DNA of 64,000 nt from Pseudomonas parasichuanensis (GTDB lineage Bacteria; Pseudomonadota; Gammaproteobacteria; Pseudomonadales; Pseudomonadaceae): NCBI RefSeq assembly GCF_021601385.1, contig NZ_BQHO01000029.1, positions 1-64,000 on the forward strand. Direction: 5' to 3'. Of the stretch, positions 8,262 to 17,545 are shown one piece after another; the stretch's first letter is position 1, and each line of letters starts with the position of its first letter. The notes below the pieces were generated by a model. The model did not search any database, was not told the origin of the DNA, and worked only from the letters and a program-made list of their open reading frames with translations. A program made the position numbers and the translations under genes.

Positions 8262-9284
8262 ATGTCCGTGCAATCCCGGGTTTCCCCGCGCTGGTTCATC
8301 AGCCAAAGGGCCGATACCTTGACCGTGCTGGTCGCAGGGCCGTTGATTTCCCTGGCGCTGTTCGTGGCGATTGTCCACGGGCCGGCCTTCATCATCGTTG
8401 CGGCACTGTTCGCCTTGGTGCTGGACGTGCCTCACGTGCTGCACACCCATATTCGGCTGTTGAGCGAACCGCAGTTGTTCAGGCGTCATCAGTTGCGCTT
8501 CTTCGCCAGCCTGGCCTTTATCGGCCTGCTGTGCGGCGGGTTGTACTGGGCCGGCGCCTACGCCTGGCTGGTGGCGATCTGGGTGTACTGGCAGCCCTAT
8601 CATGTGTGCAAGCAGCATTTCGGCGTGGCTTCACTGTATGCACGCAAGAGCGGTTACCGCGGGGATGTGCGCCCGATCCGCGACCTGGTGCTCAGCGGCT
8701 TCCTGGCACCGCTGGTGTATCGAGTGAGCCATGGCGGCTTCCATTTCGGTGACTATCAGTTTTTCGGCCAGCCGCTGCCGTTCGCCAACATCGTGGTGCC
8801 TACGCCCGCGCTCGCCCCGGCATGGGCCTGGGCTGCCTATGCGCTATTCGCGGTGGCGCTGCTGCGCCTGGTCGTGCTGCAGGTGGCGCAGCGCAGGGCC
8901 GGCCAGGGCCTGCCGGGCTTCGTGCTGGTGATGCTGGGCGGGGCACTGGGCTTGTACAACATCGCCTACCTGCTGGTGGGCGACCTGTATGCGCTGATTC
9001 TCATTGGCACCAGCATCCACGCGCTGCAGTACCACCTGGTGTGCGCCTCCACCGTGCTTCAAGGCCTTGAGCGCAGCGCGCAGCAGCCGCCGGTGGGGGG
9101 TGTGCTGGGGCGTGGGTACCGCCTGGTGCGGCACATGCGTGAGCAGCGTTGGCTGTGGGTCGCAAGCCTGGGCCTGACCAGCCTGCTGGTACTCAGCCTG
9201 GAGCTTCCATCGGCCGGCCTGGTTCCGCTGATCGTGGTCCTGCATCACTTCTACCTGGATGGTGTGATTTGGAAACGTCAATGA
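8262..9284 (+). CDS. Polytopic membrane protein with conserved-looking histidine clusters, possible membrane oxygenase
   Basis: I do not recognise this 340-residue inner-membrane protein with certainty. It has about eight hydrophobic segments and histidines grouped at segment ends: HVLHTH (58-63), PYHVCKQH (112-119), HALQYH and a C-terminal HHFYLDG (328 on). Such clusters suggest a membrane metal centre as in desaturases and hydroxylases, though the order is not the classical three-box pattern. It is fixed between the carrier protein and a desaturase and overlaps the latter by ATGA, so a role in modifying the carrier-bound chain is plausible. It could also be a structural partner of the desaturase. 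Confidence 0.6.
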   Translation: MSVQSRVSPRWFISQRADTLTVLVAGPLISLALFVAIVHGPAFIIVAALFALVLDVPHVLHTHIRLLSEPQLFRRHQLRFFASLAFIGLLCGGLYWAGAYAWLVAIWVYWQPYHVCKQHFGVASLYARKSGYRGDVRPIRDLVLSGFLAPLVYRVSHGGFHFGDYQFFGQPLPFANIVVPTPALAPAWAWAAYALFAVALLRLVVLQVAQRRAGQGLPGFVLVMLGGALGLYNIAYLLVGDLYALILIGTSIHALQYHLVCASTVLQGLERSAQQPPVGGVLGRGYRLVRHMREQRWLWVASLGLTSLLVLSLELPSAGLVPLIVVLHHFYLDGVIWKRQ

Positions 9285-10309
9285 AGCAGGGCGGTCCCGC
9301 AGTCAGCGGGCGCGAGCTGGCACAGACGTGCCTGCCACTGATCGCCGACCTGCGCAAGCACCGGCGCGGCGTGTACTGGCTCGACCTGACCCTCACCGCA
9401 CTGGTGTGCTGGGGCAGCCTGACGCAGTTGGCCGTGGGGCAAGGGGCATGGCCGCTGTGGCTGCTGTGCGCGGTGTTGGGCTTGTACCGCCTGGCAATGT
9501 TCATCCATGAACTGGCGCACATGCCCGACCGTGCGGTGCCGGGTTTCAACCTGGCCTGGAACCTGGTGTGCGGCATCCCGCTGATGCTGCCGTCCTTTCT
9601 CTATGTCAGCCATGCGGATCATCACAGCGCGTCGCGCTACGGCACCACTCAGGACCCTGAGTACCTGCCGCTCGCCCATCGCTACTGGCGCAGCCTGGCG
9701 GTGTTGTTGCTGGGGACGCTGCTGACCCCGCTGCTGCTGTGGTTGCGCTTTGCCGTGGTCGGGCCGCTGTCATGGTTCAGCCCGCGGCTGCGCGAGTTGG
9801 TGTTGCAGCGTTTCAGCGCGGTGACCCTGCACGGCGCCTACCGCAACAACGTTCAACGCATGCGCCGCAAGGCCCGCTACAACCATCTGCTCGAGGGTTT
9901 GAGCACGCTCTGGGCCTGGGGGCTGACAGCGCTGCTGGCCTACGCAGCGATGCCTCAAGCCTGGGCGGGCTGGTACCTGCTGGTGATCTACCTGGTGCTG
10001 GCGATCAACTTGCTGCGCACCTGCCTTGCCCACCGCTACGAGGGCGATGGCCAGGTGCTGTCGTTCGGCGAACAGTTGCTCGATTCGCGCACCCACGACC
10101 TGGCCGGTGCCTGGCTGGAGCTGTTCGAGCCCCTTGGGCAGCGTTATCACGCGCTTCATCACCTGCTGCCGGCCTTGCCCTACCACGCCATGGGCGAAGC
10201 CCATCGCCGCTTGCTGGCACTGGGCGGCAACTGCACCGAACTCTACCGACTGACTTGCGACGCCAGCCAAGGCGTCGCCCGCCCAATGCAAACCGAGGCT
10301 CGCCCATGA
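9281..10309 (+). CDS. Membrane fatty acid desaturase
   Basis: This 342-residue integral membrane di-iron enzyme would insert a double bond (or another oxidation) in a fatty acyl chain. The three histidine boxes are present: HELAH (76-80), HADHH (111-115) and HALHH (290-294), with hydrophobic segments between them. It starts at the ATGA overlap with the previous gene and ends in an ATGA overlap with the aminotransferase-reductase. The substrate is probably an ACP-bound chain, judged from neighbours. Position of the double bond is unknown. Confidence 0.87.
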   Translation: MKQGGPAVSGRELAQTCLPLIADLRKHRRGVYWLDLTLTALVCWGSLTQLAVGQGAWPLWLLCAVLGLYRLAMFIHELAHMPDRAVPGFNLAWNLVCGIPLMLPSFLYVSHADHHSASRYGTTQDPEYLPLAHRYWRSLAVLLLGTLLTPLLLWLRFAVVGPLSWFSPRLRELVLQRFSAVTLHGAYRNNVQRMRRKARYNHLLEGLSTLWAWGLTALLAYAAMPQAWAGWYLLVIYLVLAINLLRTCLAHRYEGDGQVLSFGEQLLDSRTHDLAGAWLELFEPLGQRYHALHHLLPALPYHAMGEAHRRLLALGGNCTELYRLTCDASQGVARPMQTEARP

Positions 10310-12906
10310 ACAGCTGGCAGCAACCCACCGCTTTCGAGCAATACGTCAACCCGGTGGTTGGCGAACTGACCCGGCGCATCGGCCTGGACAAGCAATACGT
10401 GCGCGGCGACGGCTGCCACCTGTTTGACCAACAGGGCCGTGCCTACCTCGACTTTCTGGGGGCTTACGGCGCACTGCCGTTCGGCCATGGCCCGGCAGAG
10501 CTGATGCAGGTGCTGGTCGAGCATGCAGCCAGTGGCGAGCCGAACTTCGTGCAGCCTTCCAGCCTGGTGGCCAGCGGCGAACTGGCGGCAGCGCTGCTGG
10601 CCATCGCGCCGGGCAACCTGCGCAGCGTCACCTTCCAGAACAGCGGCGCCGAAACCGTCGAGGCGGCGATCAAGGCCTGCCGCGTGGCCACCGGGCGTGC
10701 GGGCATCCTGTCGATGCGCAACAGCTTCCATGGCAAGACCCTCGGCGCGCTGTCGGCCACCGGTTCCGACAAGTACCAGGAAGGTTTCCACACGCCGCTG
10801 CCGGGTTTTGCCTTCGTCGACTTCGGTGATGCTGCGGCCGTGCGCGAACGGCTTGCCGCTGCCCCCGAGCATTTTGCCGCTGTCATCGTCGAACCGATCC
10901 AGGGGGAGGGCGGCATCAACGTACCCCCTGCCGGTTACTTGCAGCAGCTGCGTGAGGCCTGCGATGCCTACGGCGTGCTGCTGATCATCGATGAGATCCA
11001 GACAGGCCTTGGGCGCACCGGCAAGCTGTTCGCCAGCGAAGGCGTGCGTGCCGACTGCCTGTTGCTGGCCAAGGCGCTGGGCGGCGGCGTGATGCCGATC
11101 GGTGCTTGCCTGCTGGGCGAAAACGCCTACAGCGAAGCCTTCCAGACCCGGCACTCGTCTACCTTCGGTGGCAACACCCTGGCCTGTCGGATCGGCCTCA
11201 AGGCCCTGGAGATGATCCGCCGCCCAGGGCTGATCGACGCGGTCGCCAGCAACGGGCGTTGGCTGCTCGAACAGTTGCAGGCGCTGGCAAGCCGTTACCC
11301 CTTCATTGCCCAGGTGCGCGGCGAGGGGTACCTGATCGGCATCGAGTTCGCCCTGACGCGGCAGGACTTTGCGCAGTTTCACGGGGCGTTTCTCGGCCTG
11401 ATGGCCGAGCAGCAAAGCCTGGTCCCGGTACTGGCTTCGTACCTGCTCAATGTCGAGGGCATTCGCGTTGCTCCCACGCTGAACGGGGCCAGCGTGATGC
11501 GGGTCGAGCCCCCCTTGATTGCAGGCCGGCAGGCCTGCGAAGCGTTCATCGAAGGGCTTTCACGCTGCCTTGCGTTGTTGGCCGAGGGCCAGACCGGGGC
11601 GCTTCTGGCGCACCTGGTGGGGGCCATGGCGCTGCCTGTCGCACAGCCTGCGCAGCACGGCCAGCACTGGTCGTTCGCCCAGCCCGCCAGTGGCGAGCAT
11701 GCGGCATTCATTCTCCACCCGCTCGACCTGGCCAACTACGCCGAATTCGACGAAAGCCTGGGCCATTTTGGCGCAACTGCCCTGCAGCAGATGCAGACGC
11801 GCCTGAACCCGCTGCTGGAACCGTTTTTCGTCTCCACCGTGGCCTTGCGCTCACCGTCGGCCGGGCAGGCGGCGACGCTGGACCTGATCATGCTGCCGCG
11901 GTCTGCCGAGCAGATGGCCGAGTTGCCCGTGGAGGACGCCTGCGCGCTGGTTGGCCAGGCGATCGACATGGCCCGGCAGCGCGGCGCTACCCGAGTGGGC
12001 CTGGGTGGCCATACTTCGATCGTGACCGGTGGCGGCCTGCGCCTGGCCGACGCCGGTATGGACCTGACCACGGGCAACAGCTACACCTTGTTGACGGCCA
12101 TCGAGGCGGCGGCACTGGCCGTCCAGCGTACCGGGCGGCGCATGCAGGACATGCACGTGGCGGTGGTAGGCGCCAGTGGCAGCATCGGTTCGGCGGCGGC
12201 ACGCCTGATGGCGGCGCAGGCCGGGCGCCTGACCCTGGTAGGCAATCCGCAGAGCGCGCGCTTCAACGGCCCGCGCTTCATTTCGGTGATCAAGCGCATC
12301 CTGCAATACGCCCGGGTTGCCGAAGTGGCGCCCGGCAGCGTGCTGCAGGCGCTGGCCCCACCGCTGGACGAGGCCCAGGCACAGGCCCTGGCGCAGCGGT
12401 TGTACGAGCGCAACAGCAGCCCGCTGCACTGGAGCAACGATCTGAACCAGGCCTTGGCCGAGGCGGATGTGGTGCTGGTGGCCACCAGCAGCGCCAACCG
12501 TTTCATCGAGCCAGGGGTGATTCGCCCCGGGGCGATCCTCTGCGACATCTCCAGGCCGGCCAATGTCAGCCTGGCGGTGGCCGAAGAGCGCCCGGACGTA
12601 CTGGTGCTCGATGGCGGCATCGTGAGCATGCCCGGTGACGCCAGGCTGGGGTCGCGCTACGGCATCCCCGATGACCTGACCTACGCCTGCATGGCCGAAA
12701 CCATGATGCTGGCACTGGGGCGCCACCGTGGCCATGCAAGCCTCGGCCTGGACCTTGAGGACGCCGACCTGGCGCTGGTGCAGCGGTTGGCCCGCGAACA
12801 TGGCTTCGCCTTGGCCGGGTTGCGCAGCTTCGACCGCGCCATGGCCCCGCACACCTGGCAGCGCTATGCCGCACAGTTCGCCCAGGCGGCGGGGGAGATG
12901 GCCTGA
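10306..12906 (+). CDS. Fusion of class III aminotransferase and acyl-ACP reductase-like domain
   Basis: The 866-residue protein looks like a complete reductive-amination machine. Residues about 1-430 are a class III PLP aminotransferase: NSGAETVEAAIKA, IIDEIQTGLGRTG (D229) and the Schiff-base lysine in LLAKALGGG (K256). Residues about 450-866 resemble cyanobacterial aldehyde-forming acyl-ACP reductase: GGHTSIV (567-573), TTGNSYT, a Rossmann loop GASGSIGSA (622-630), LDGGIV (768-773) and ACMAET, whose Cys795 aligns by eye with the acyl-accepting cysteine of that enzyme. It would reduce acyl-ACP to aldehyde and transaminate it to a primary fatty amine. TamH of tambjamine biosynthesis is a recalled functional analogue. 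No frameshift separates the halves. The alignment is from memory. Confidence 0.85.
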   Translation: MNSWQQPTAFEQYVNPVVGELTRRIGLDKQYVRGDGCHLFDQQGRAYLDFLGAYGALPFGHGPAELMQVLVEHAASGEPNFVQPSSLVASGELAAALLAIAPGNLRSVTFQNSGAETVEAAIKACRVATGRAGILSMRNSFHGKTLGALSATGSDKYQEGFHTPLPGFAFVDFGDAAAVRERLAAAPEHFAAVIVEPIQGEGGINVPPAGYLQQLREACDAYGVLLIIDEIQTGLGRTGKLFASEGVRADCLLLAKALGGGVMPIGACLLGENAYSEAFQTRHSSTFGGNTLACRIGLKALEMIRRPGLIDAVASNGRWLLEQLQALASRYPFIAQVRGEGYLIGIEFALTRQDFAQFHGAFLGLMAEQQSLVPVLASYLLNVEGIRVAPTLNGASVMRVEPPLIAGRQACEAFIEGLSRCLALLAEGQTGALLAHLVGAMALPVAQPAQHGQHWSFAQPASGEHAAFILHPLDLANYAEFDESLGHFGATALQQMQTRLNPLLEPFFVSTVALRSPSAGQAATLDLIMLPRSAEQMAELPVEDACALVGQAIDMARQRGATRVGLGGHTSIVTGGGLRLADAGMDLTTGNSYTLLTAIEAAALAVQRTGRRMQDMHVAVVGASGSIGSAAARLMAAQAGRLTLVGNPQSARFNGPRFISVIKRILQYARVAEVAPGSVLQALAPPLDEAQAQALAQRLYERNSSPLHWSNDLNQALAEADVVLVATSSANRFIEPGVIRPGAILCDISRPANVSLAVAEERPDVLVLDGGIVSMPGDARLGSRYGIPDDLTYACMAETMMLALGRHRGHASLGLDLEDADLALVQRLAREHGFALAGLRSFDRAMAPHTWQRYAAQFAQAAGEMA

Positions 12907-13358
12907 TGCCGACCCTGGAGCGCACCACCCTGATCCCTCGGCGCACGCCCGAGGAAGTCTTCGAGTTCTGCCTGGACGGCGCCAATTTTCCGAAGATCTT
13001 CCCCGAGCGCATCACCCCGCGCGGCCAGGTCGACCCTGGCGACCTGCGCATCGAACAAGGGCGGGTATTTCGCTTTCGTCACTGGATGTTCAATTGCCTG
13101 CCCGCCAACTGGACGGTGTGCATCCGTGAAGTGCATGACAATGCGTTCTTCATCGACGAGATGCTCAAGGGGCCCTTGCGCGCCTTCCGCCACGAGCACC
13201 GGGTGCAGGCCGCCGAGGGCGGCACGCTGTACACCGACAAGGTGACCTACGCCGCCATTGGCGGGCGGTTGCTCGAACGGCTGGTGGTCGACCGTTACAT
13301 GGCGCGGATCTTCGATGCGCGCCACCGCAACATGCTCGTGCTGCTGGAGGCGCCATGA
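12906..13358 (+). CDS. SRPBCC-fold small-molecule-binding protein
   Basis: This 150-residue protein resembles the START/Bet v1-like (SRPBCC) fold: an N-terminal strand (LERTTLIPRRTPEEVFEF), a helix leading to PKIFPERI, and a long C-terminal helix (LVVDRYMARIFDARHRNML). Members bind hydrophobic ligands and some act as cyclases or aromatases. It starts at a TGATG overlap with the aminotransferase-reductase gene and ends in an ATGA overlap with the GNAT gene. Binding of the lipid intermediate is an inference. Confidence 0.75.
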   Translation: MPTLERTTLIPRRTPEEVFEFCLDGANFPKIFPERITPRGQVDPGDLRIEQGRVFRFRHWMFNCLPANWTVCIREVHDNAFFIDEMLKGPLRAFRHEHRVQAAEGGTLYTDKVTYAAIGGRLLERLVVDRYMARIFDARHRNMLVLLEAP

Positions 13359-14482
13359 TCCAGGTCCGGCCTGTGCTCACGCGGCGCGATCTCGACGCGT
13401 TCATCGAGCTGCCGTTTCGTCTTTATGCCGACGACCCGTTGTGGGTGCCGCCATTGCGCCGTGACATGCGCCGCCAGCTTTCCCCGCGGCACAACCCGGT
13501 GTTCGGCGAGGCGCAGATCACCTTGTTTGTCGCCTGCGACGAGCATGGCGAGGTGGTGGGGCGCATCAGCACCTGTGTGCACCATGCCTACAACGCACGT
13601 TTCGGTGACGAACATGCCTTCTTCGGCTTCTTCGAAACCTGCGCCCGGCGCGAGGTTGGCGCAGCGTTGCTGGAGGCTGCCTGCCAGTGGGCGCGCAGCC
13701 ACGGCAAGCAGGTGCTGTCCGGCCCCTACAGCTTCACCCCCAACCAGGATGCGGCGCTGCTGCTGGAAAACCTCGACGGCCGCGCCCCGACCTTGCTGCA
13801 GACCTACAACCCGCTCTGGTATGCGCAGGTGCTCGCCGACCAAGGCTTCGAGCAGGCCTTCACCTTCAGTACCTACGGCACCGAGGTGGCGGCGGCCAAA
13901 CCGCGTCGCGAGCGCGATGCCGAGGACCTGTTGCCTGGGCGCCAGGTCCACGTGCGCCAGGCCACGGCGGCAGACCTCAAGGGTGGGCTGGAGGAAATCC
14001 GCCAATTGTTCAACAACGCGTTTGAGGGCAACCACGAGGTCACCCCACTGACCCCGGCGAGTTTTGGTTTTCTGGTGGACTCGATGCGTGCGTTCGTCGA
14101 CCTGCAAGGGGTCGAGGTGGTCGAGGTCGATGGCGAGCCGATGGCGTTCTTCGTGGTGCTGCCGGACCTCAACCAGATCCTGCAACGTCTGGGTGGTCGC
14201 CTGCGCCTGCTCGACCTGCTGCGCCTCGGGCGCTACCGGCGTGCGGTGGACGGGGCAGTGATTGCCTTGATCGGCGCCAGCAGCCAGGTGCAGGGCGGCG
14301 GGCTGGGGCGTTTGCTGGCACTGCGCATGCGCCGCTACGTGCAACAGCGCTATGCCCGGGTAGACACCATGTGGATCGATGACCGCAACCCTTCGAGCTA
14401 TGTGTTGGCACGCAACATCGGCATGCAGCGTACCAAGCGCTACGGCGTGTTCCGGCGCGTCTTGGCGCCCTCATTCGAATGA
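13355..14482 (+). CDS. GNAT-fold acyltransferase-like protein
   Basis: This 375-residue protein resembles a family of long GNAT proteins that open with WVPPLRRD and carry FFGFFE; a C-terminal GNAT-like unit contains QGGGLGRLLALRM, a pyrophosphate-loop-like segment. These proteins transfer acyl groups from CoA or ACP to amines. In this operon the obvious acceptor would be the fatty amine made by the upstream enzyme, giving an N-acyl product. That role is inferred; the family as a whole is poorly characterised. It starts at an ATGA overlap. Confidence 0.65.
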   Translation: MIQVRPVLTRRDLDAFIELPFRLYADDPLWVPPLRRDMRRQLSPRHNPVFGEAQITLFVACDEHGEVVGRISTCVHHAYNARFGDEHAFFGFFETCARREVGAALLEAACQWARSHGKQVLSGPYSFTPNQDAALLLENLDGRAPTLLQTYNPLWYAQVLADQGFEQAFTFSTYGTEVAAAKPRRERDAEDLLPGRQVHVRQATAADLKGGLEEIRQLFNNAFEGNHEVTPLTPASFGFLVDSMRAFVDLQGVEVVEVDGEPMAFFVVLPDLNQILQRLGGRLRLLDLLRLGRYRRAVDGAVIALIGASSQVQGGGLGRLLALRMRRYVQQRYARVDTMWIDDRNPSSYVLARNIGMQRTKRYGVFRRVLAPSFE

Positions 14483-14498
14483 CAGGATGCAACCGTTC

Positions 14499-15185
14499 AT
14501 GGACGTACCGCTGATCGAAATCCGCAGTTTGAACAAACGCTACAAGAGCGGCGATGGCTCTGCCCTGGTGCTCGACGACATCCATTTGCGCCTGCCACCG
14601 GCGAGCATGACGGTGGTGCGGGGCATGTCCGGGTCCGGCAAGACCACGCTGCTCAACATCATCGGCGGGCTGGACCGCGGCGACAGCGGCGAGGTCAGCG
14701 TGGCCGGCCAGCGCCTGGACGCCCTCGACAGTGCCGGGCTCGGGCGTTTTCGGGCGCGGGATGTCGGCTTCATCTTTCAGTTCCACAACCTGATCCCGAC
14801 CCTGACGGTGAAGGAGAACGTGCTGACCGGCCTTGAGCCCCTGCGTCGGTTGACCGCTCAGGATCACCAGCTGGCCATGCATTATCTGGACAAGGTAGGC
14901 CTTGCGGAGTACGCCGAGCGCTTTCCGGCGCGCCTCTCGGGAGGCCAGCAGCAGCGAGTGGCCATCGCCCGGGCGCTGATCAAGGAGCCTGCGCTGATTC
15001 TGGCCGATGAGCCGACTGGCAGCCTGGACGAGCAGACCGGCATGCAGGTGTTCGAGCTGTTGCGCCAGATGCGCGAACACAAGCGCGTGACCGTGGTGCT
15101 GGTGACCCACAACCCGAGCCTGGGCGAGCACGCCGACCTGGTCTTCGACATGCGTGACGGCCGCCTGCAGCCGGTGGCGCGATGA
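14499..15185 (+). CDS. ABC transporter ATP-binding protein, LolD/MacB type
   Basis: This 228-residue ATPase has Walker A (GMSGSGKTT, 42-50), signature ([15 protein letters not shown]) and Walker B with D-loop ([10 protein letters not shown]). The [14 protein letters not shown] segment and the compact length fit the LolD/MacB class, which works with FtsX-fold permeases by mechanotransmission. The next gene encodes such a permease with an ATGA overlap. An in-frame ATG at 14487 adds four residues; I prefer 14499 because AGGATG lies at a usual distance from it. Confidence 0.85.
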   Translation: MDVPLIEIRSLNKRYKSGDGSALVLDDIHLRLPPASMTVVRGMSGSGKTTLLNIIGGLDRGDSGEVSVAGQRLDALDSAGLGRFRARDVGFIFQFHNLIPTLTVKENVLTGLEPLRRLTAQDHQLAMHYLDKVGLAEYAERFPARLSGGQQQRVAIARALIKEPALILADEPTGSLDEQTGMQVFELLRQMREHKRVTVVLVTHNPSLGEHADLVFDMRDGRLQPVAR

Positions 15186-17545
15186 GCATGCTGACGCGGC
15201 ATGTGCTGCGCTCGGTCCGCAGCATCCGTTACCGCCTGTTGACCATCGCGATGATCTGCGCCTCGACCTTTGGCGTGGTCGCCGGCGCCTACTCCTCGAT
15301 CGACAGCCTGTTCGACACCGTCGAGCAGATCCAGTCCGCCAGCGCCATGGCTGACCTGGAACTGGTGATCGGCACCGAGGATCAGATCAACGTTCCTCGC
15401 TTTGGCGACTTGCCGACGGTGGCCCAGGTGCACCAGCGGCTGCTGTCGCCAGGCCTGCTGCCATTGGGCCAGGCCCAGGCCACCGCGGCGCTGCTGGTGA
15501 GCATGCCGGCCGAAGACTTCACCCGGGTCAACCGCCTGGCGCTGACCGAGGGCCGCCTGCCGGCGGCGGGGGACAACCGTTCGGTGGTGGTCGAGCGCAA
15601 CTGCGCCGCCTACCACCACCTGGGCATCGGGGCGCAAGTCGACTTCCAGGCCGGCCAAGCGCGTTACCTGCTGACGGTGACGGGTATCGCGCAAAGCCCC
15701 GAATACCTGGTAGCACCCTTGAACCCGGCAGTGTATGTGCCCACCAACGGCTCGTTGTGCGTGTTGTATGCCGACCGCGCGGTAATGGCCGATCGCCTGG
15801 GCTTCGAGGCGGTCAACAGCCTGCTGCTGGGCATGCGCGACGGTAGCGACCCGGTGGCGTTCAAGGCCGAAGTCACCGCACGCGCCCAGACCCGCCTGGC
15901 CGTGGACTACGCGATGACCCGACAGGAGCAGTTCAGCCAGAAGTTCCTCGAGCTGGACCTCAATACCTTCAAGGTCTTCCTGCCGACAGTGGTATTGATT
16001 TTCGCGGTTTCATCGACCCTGGTGGTGTTCTTCCTGATGTACCAATGGGCCCGCGAAGAGCAGCCGCTGATTGCGATGTTCCTGACCCTGGGCTACCACC
16101 GCTGGCAAGTGCTGCTGGCCTACAGCCTGCCGGTGTTGCTGCTGATGCTGGTGGCGGCAGTTGCAGGCCTGGCGCTGGCGCTGTTCGACATGTACGCCTT
16201 CGGCGTCAACTATGCCAAGGCCATCGGCATGCCCTCGCCTGACCTTGCCTTCAAACCGGCCTACCTGGCGGCGGCGGTAGGGGTGCTGGTGACGACCATC
16301 CTGGCCGGCATGTACCTGCCCATGCGCGAGATCCTGCGCATCACCCCGATGGACGCGCTGCGCGACCAGGGCGCCTCGCGCGAGCAACCGCTGGCAATGC
16401 GCCTGGTCGAGCTTGCGCGCCGTGTGCCCGGGCCGTTCTGGTTCCGCTATGCGCTGCGCAACCTGCTGCGCAGCTGGCGCATCAGCCTGGTCACGCTGCT
16501 GGCGATGTCGGCCAGTATCGCGATCACCATCGCGTTCTACATTTCGCTGACCTCGATGGAGCGCACGGCCATCGGCAATGTCGAGCGCGACCAGTGGAGC
16601 CGGGTGGTGGACCTCGACGCGCCGTGGTGGAACGAGGACCTGGCCCGGCTTGAAGACGCCGTGCCGGGCAGCCGATGGTCCACCTTCGTCAAGGGTGGCG
16701 CGCAGATCGCCGACCACGACAAGCTCGACAATGCCTTCCTGCTGGGCATCGAGCCTGCCGACGAGGTGCGCCATGTCAACCTCACCGAGGGACGCATGCT
16801 TGCCGCTGGCGATGACCAGGCCGTGGTCCTGGAGCGACGCCTGGCGGCCTCCCACGGCATCGTGCCCGGCGCCAGCGTGCACCTGCGGGTACGGGGCAGC
16901 GAGTATCCTGCCACCGTGGTGGGGGTGTTTTCCGGTGCGGTCCCCGGTGAAGTCATTGCCCCGCGCGGGTTCGCCCAGCGCATGCTGGGCCTGCAGGAGC
17001 AGTTCACCGGTGCCTACCTGTTGGCCGGCAGCGATGGCCGCGAGGTCATCGATGCAGGGTTGTACCGCGAGCCCGGCGTTGTGCGGGTAACGTCCCGCCA
17101 GGACATCGTCGCCGCGATCCTGCAGATCAGTGGGCATATCTGGGTGATCATCCACATCAGTGCGCTGATGAGCATCATCATCGCCTTGCTGTTCACCATC
17201 ACCAGTACCAACTTCGCGATTGTCGGGCGGCGTGCCGAATACGGCGTGCTGCGTATCCTCGGGTTCAGCGACCGCACGGTGTGTGCGGTGATGTATGGCG
17301 AAACCCTGATGATCGCCCTGGGCGCGGCGCTGGTTGCCGTGCCCCTGGGGTTCGGCCTGGGCTTTGTGCTCAACCACCGGCTCGCCGATGTCTGGTTCAA
17401 GATCAATACCGACCCGGCGCTGGCTGACTTCCTGCGGGTGCTGGTGCCTGCGCTGTTGTTCATTCCCCTGGCTGCCTTCCCGGCGGTCCGCCATGTGCTG
17501 CGGATCGAAGCCGTCGACACGTTGAAATTGAGGAACTTCGGATGA
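15182..17545 (+). CDS. ABC transporter permease with two FtsX-type units
   Basis: This 787-residue inner-membrane protein has an N-terminal membrane segment (about 15-38), a large periplasmic domain, three more segments (about 265-380), then a repeat of the same plan: a segment near 440, a periplasmic domain and three C-terminal segments (about 655-780). This is the layout of fused FtsX-fold permeases such as LolC/LolE-like or YbbP-like proteins. Together with the preceding ATPase it would extract or expel a lipid-like molecule at the periplasmic face instead of driving classical import. ATGA overlaps on both sides bind it into the operon. Confidence 0.83.
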   Translation: MSMLTRHVLRSVRSIRYRLLTIAMICASTFGVVAGAYSSIDSLFDTVEQIQSASAMADLELVIGTEDQINVPRFGDLPTVAQVHQRLLSPGLLPLGQAQATAALLVSMPAEDFTRVNRLALTEGRLPAAGDNRSVVVERNCAAYHHLGIGAQVDFQAGQARYLLTVTGIAQSPEYLVAPLNPAVYVPTNGSLCVLYADRAVMADRLGFEAVNSLLLGMRDGSDPVAFKAEVTARAQTRLAVDYAMTRQEQFSQKFLELDLNTFKVFLPTVVLIFAVSSTLVVFFLMYQWAREEQPLIAMFLTLGYHRWQVLLAYSLPVLLLMLVAAVAGLALALFDMYAFGVNYAKAIGMPSPDLAFKPAYLAAAVGVLVTTILAGMYLPMREILRITPMDALRDQGASREQPLAMRLVELARRVPGPFWFRYALRNLLRSWRISLVTLLAMSASIAITIAFYISLTSMERTAIGNVERDQWSRVVDLDAPWWNEDLARLEDAVPGSRWSTFVKGGAQIADHDKLDNAFLLGIEPADEVRHVNLTEGRMLAAGDDQAVVLERRLAASHGIVPGASVHLRVRGSEYPATVVGVFSGAVPGEVIAPRGFAQRMLGLQEQFTGAYLLAGSDGREVIDAGLYREPGVVRVTSRQDIVAAILQISGHIWVIIHISALMSIIIALLFTITSTNFAIVGRRAEYGVLRILGFSDRTVCAVMYGETLMIALGAALVAVPLGFGLGFVLNHRLADVWFKINTDPALADFLRVLVPALLFIPLAAFPAVRHVLRIEAVDTLKLRNFG

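Noticed and set aside
6271-10309. A polyyne cluster (acyl-AMP ligase, ACP, desaturases) as in caryoynencin
   Set aside because: Polyyne clusters carry several desaturases and a thioesterase; only one classical desaturase and no thioesterase are here, and an amine-forming enzyme follows.
10243-11415. A 390-codon minus-strand frame opposite the aminotransferase domain
   Set aside because: No motif, and the plus-strand frame contains intact PLP motifs throughout.
10306-12906. PigE-type prodigiosin transaminase
   Set aside because: As I recall PigE has its aminotransferase at the C-terminus; here it is N-terminal and the second half looks like acyl-ACP reductase. No pyrrole genes are present.
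16010-17494. A 494-codon minus-strand frame opposite the FtsX-type permease
   Set aside because: Same shadow composition; the plus-strand permease has membrane segments and coupled starts.
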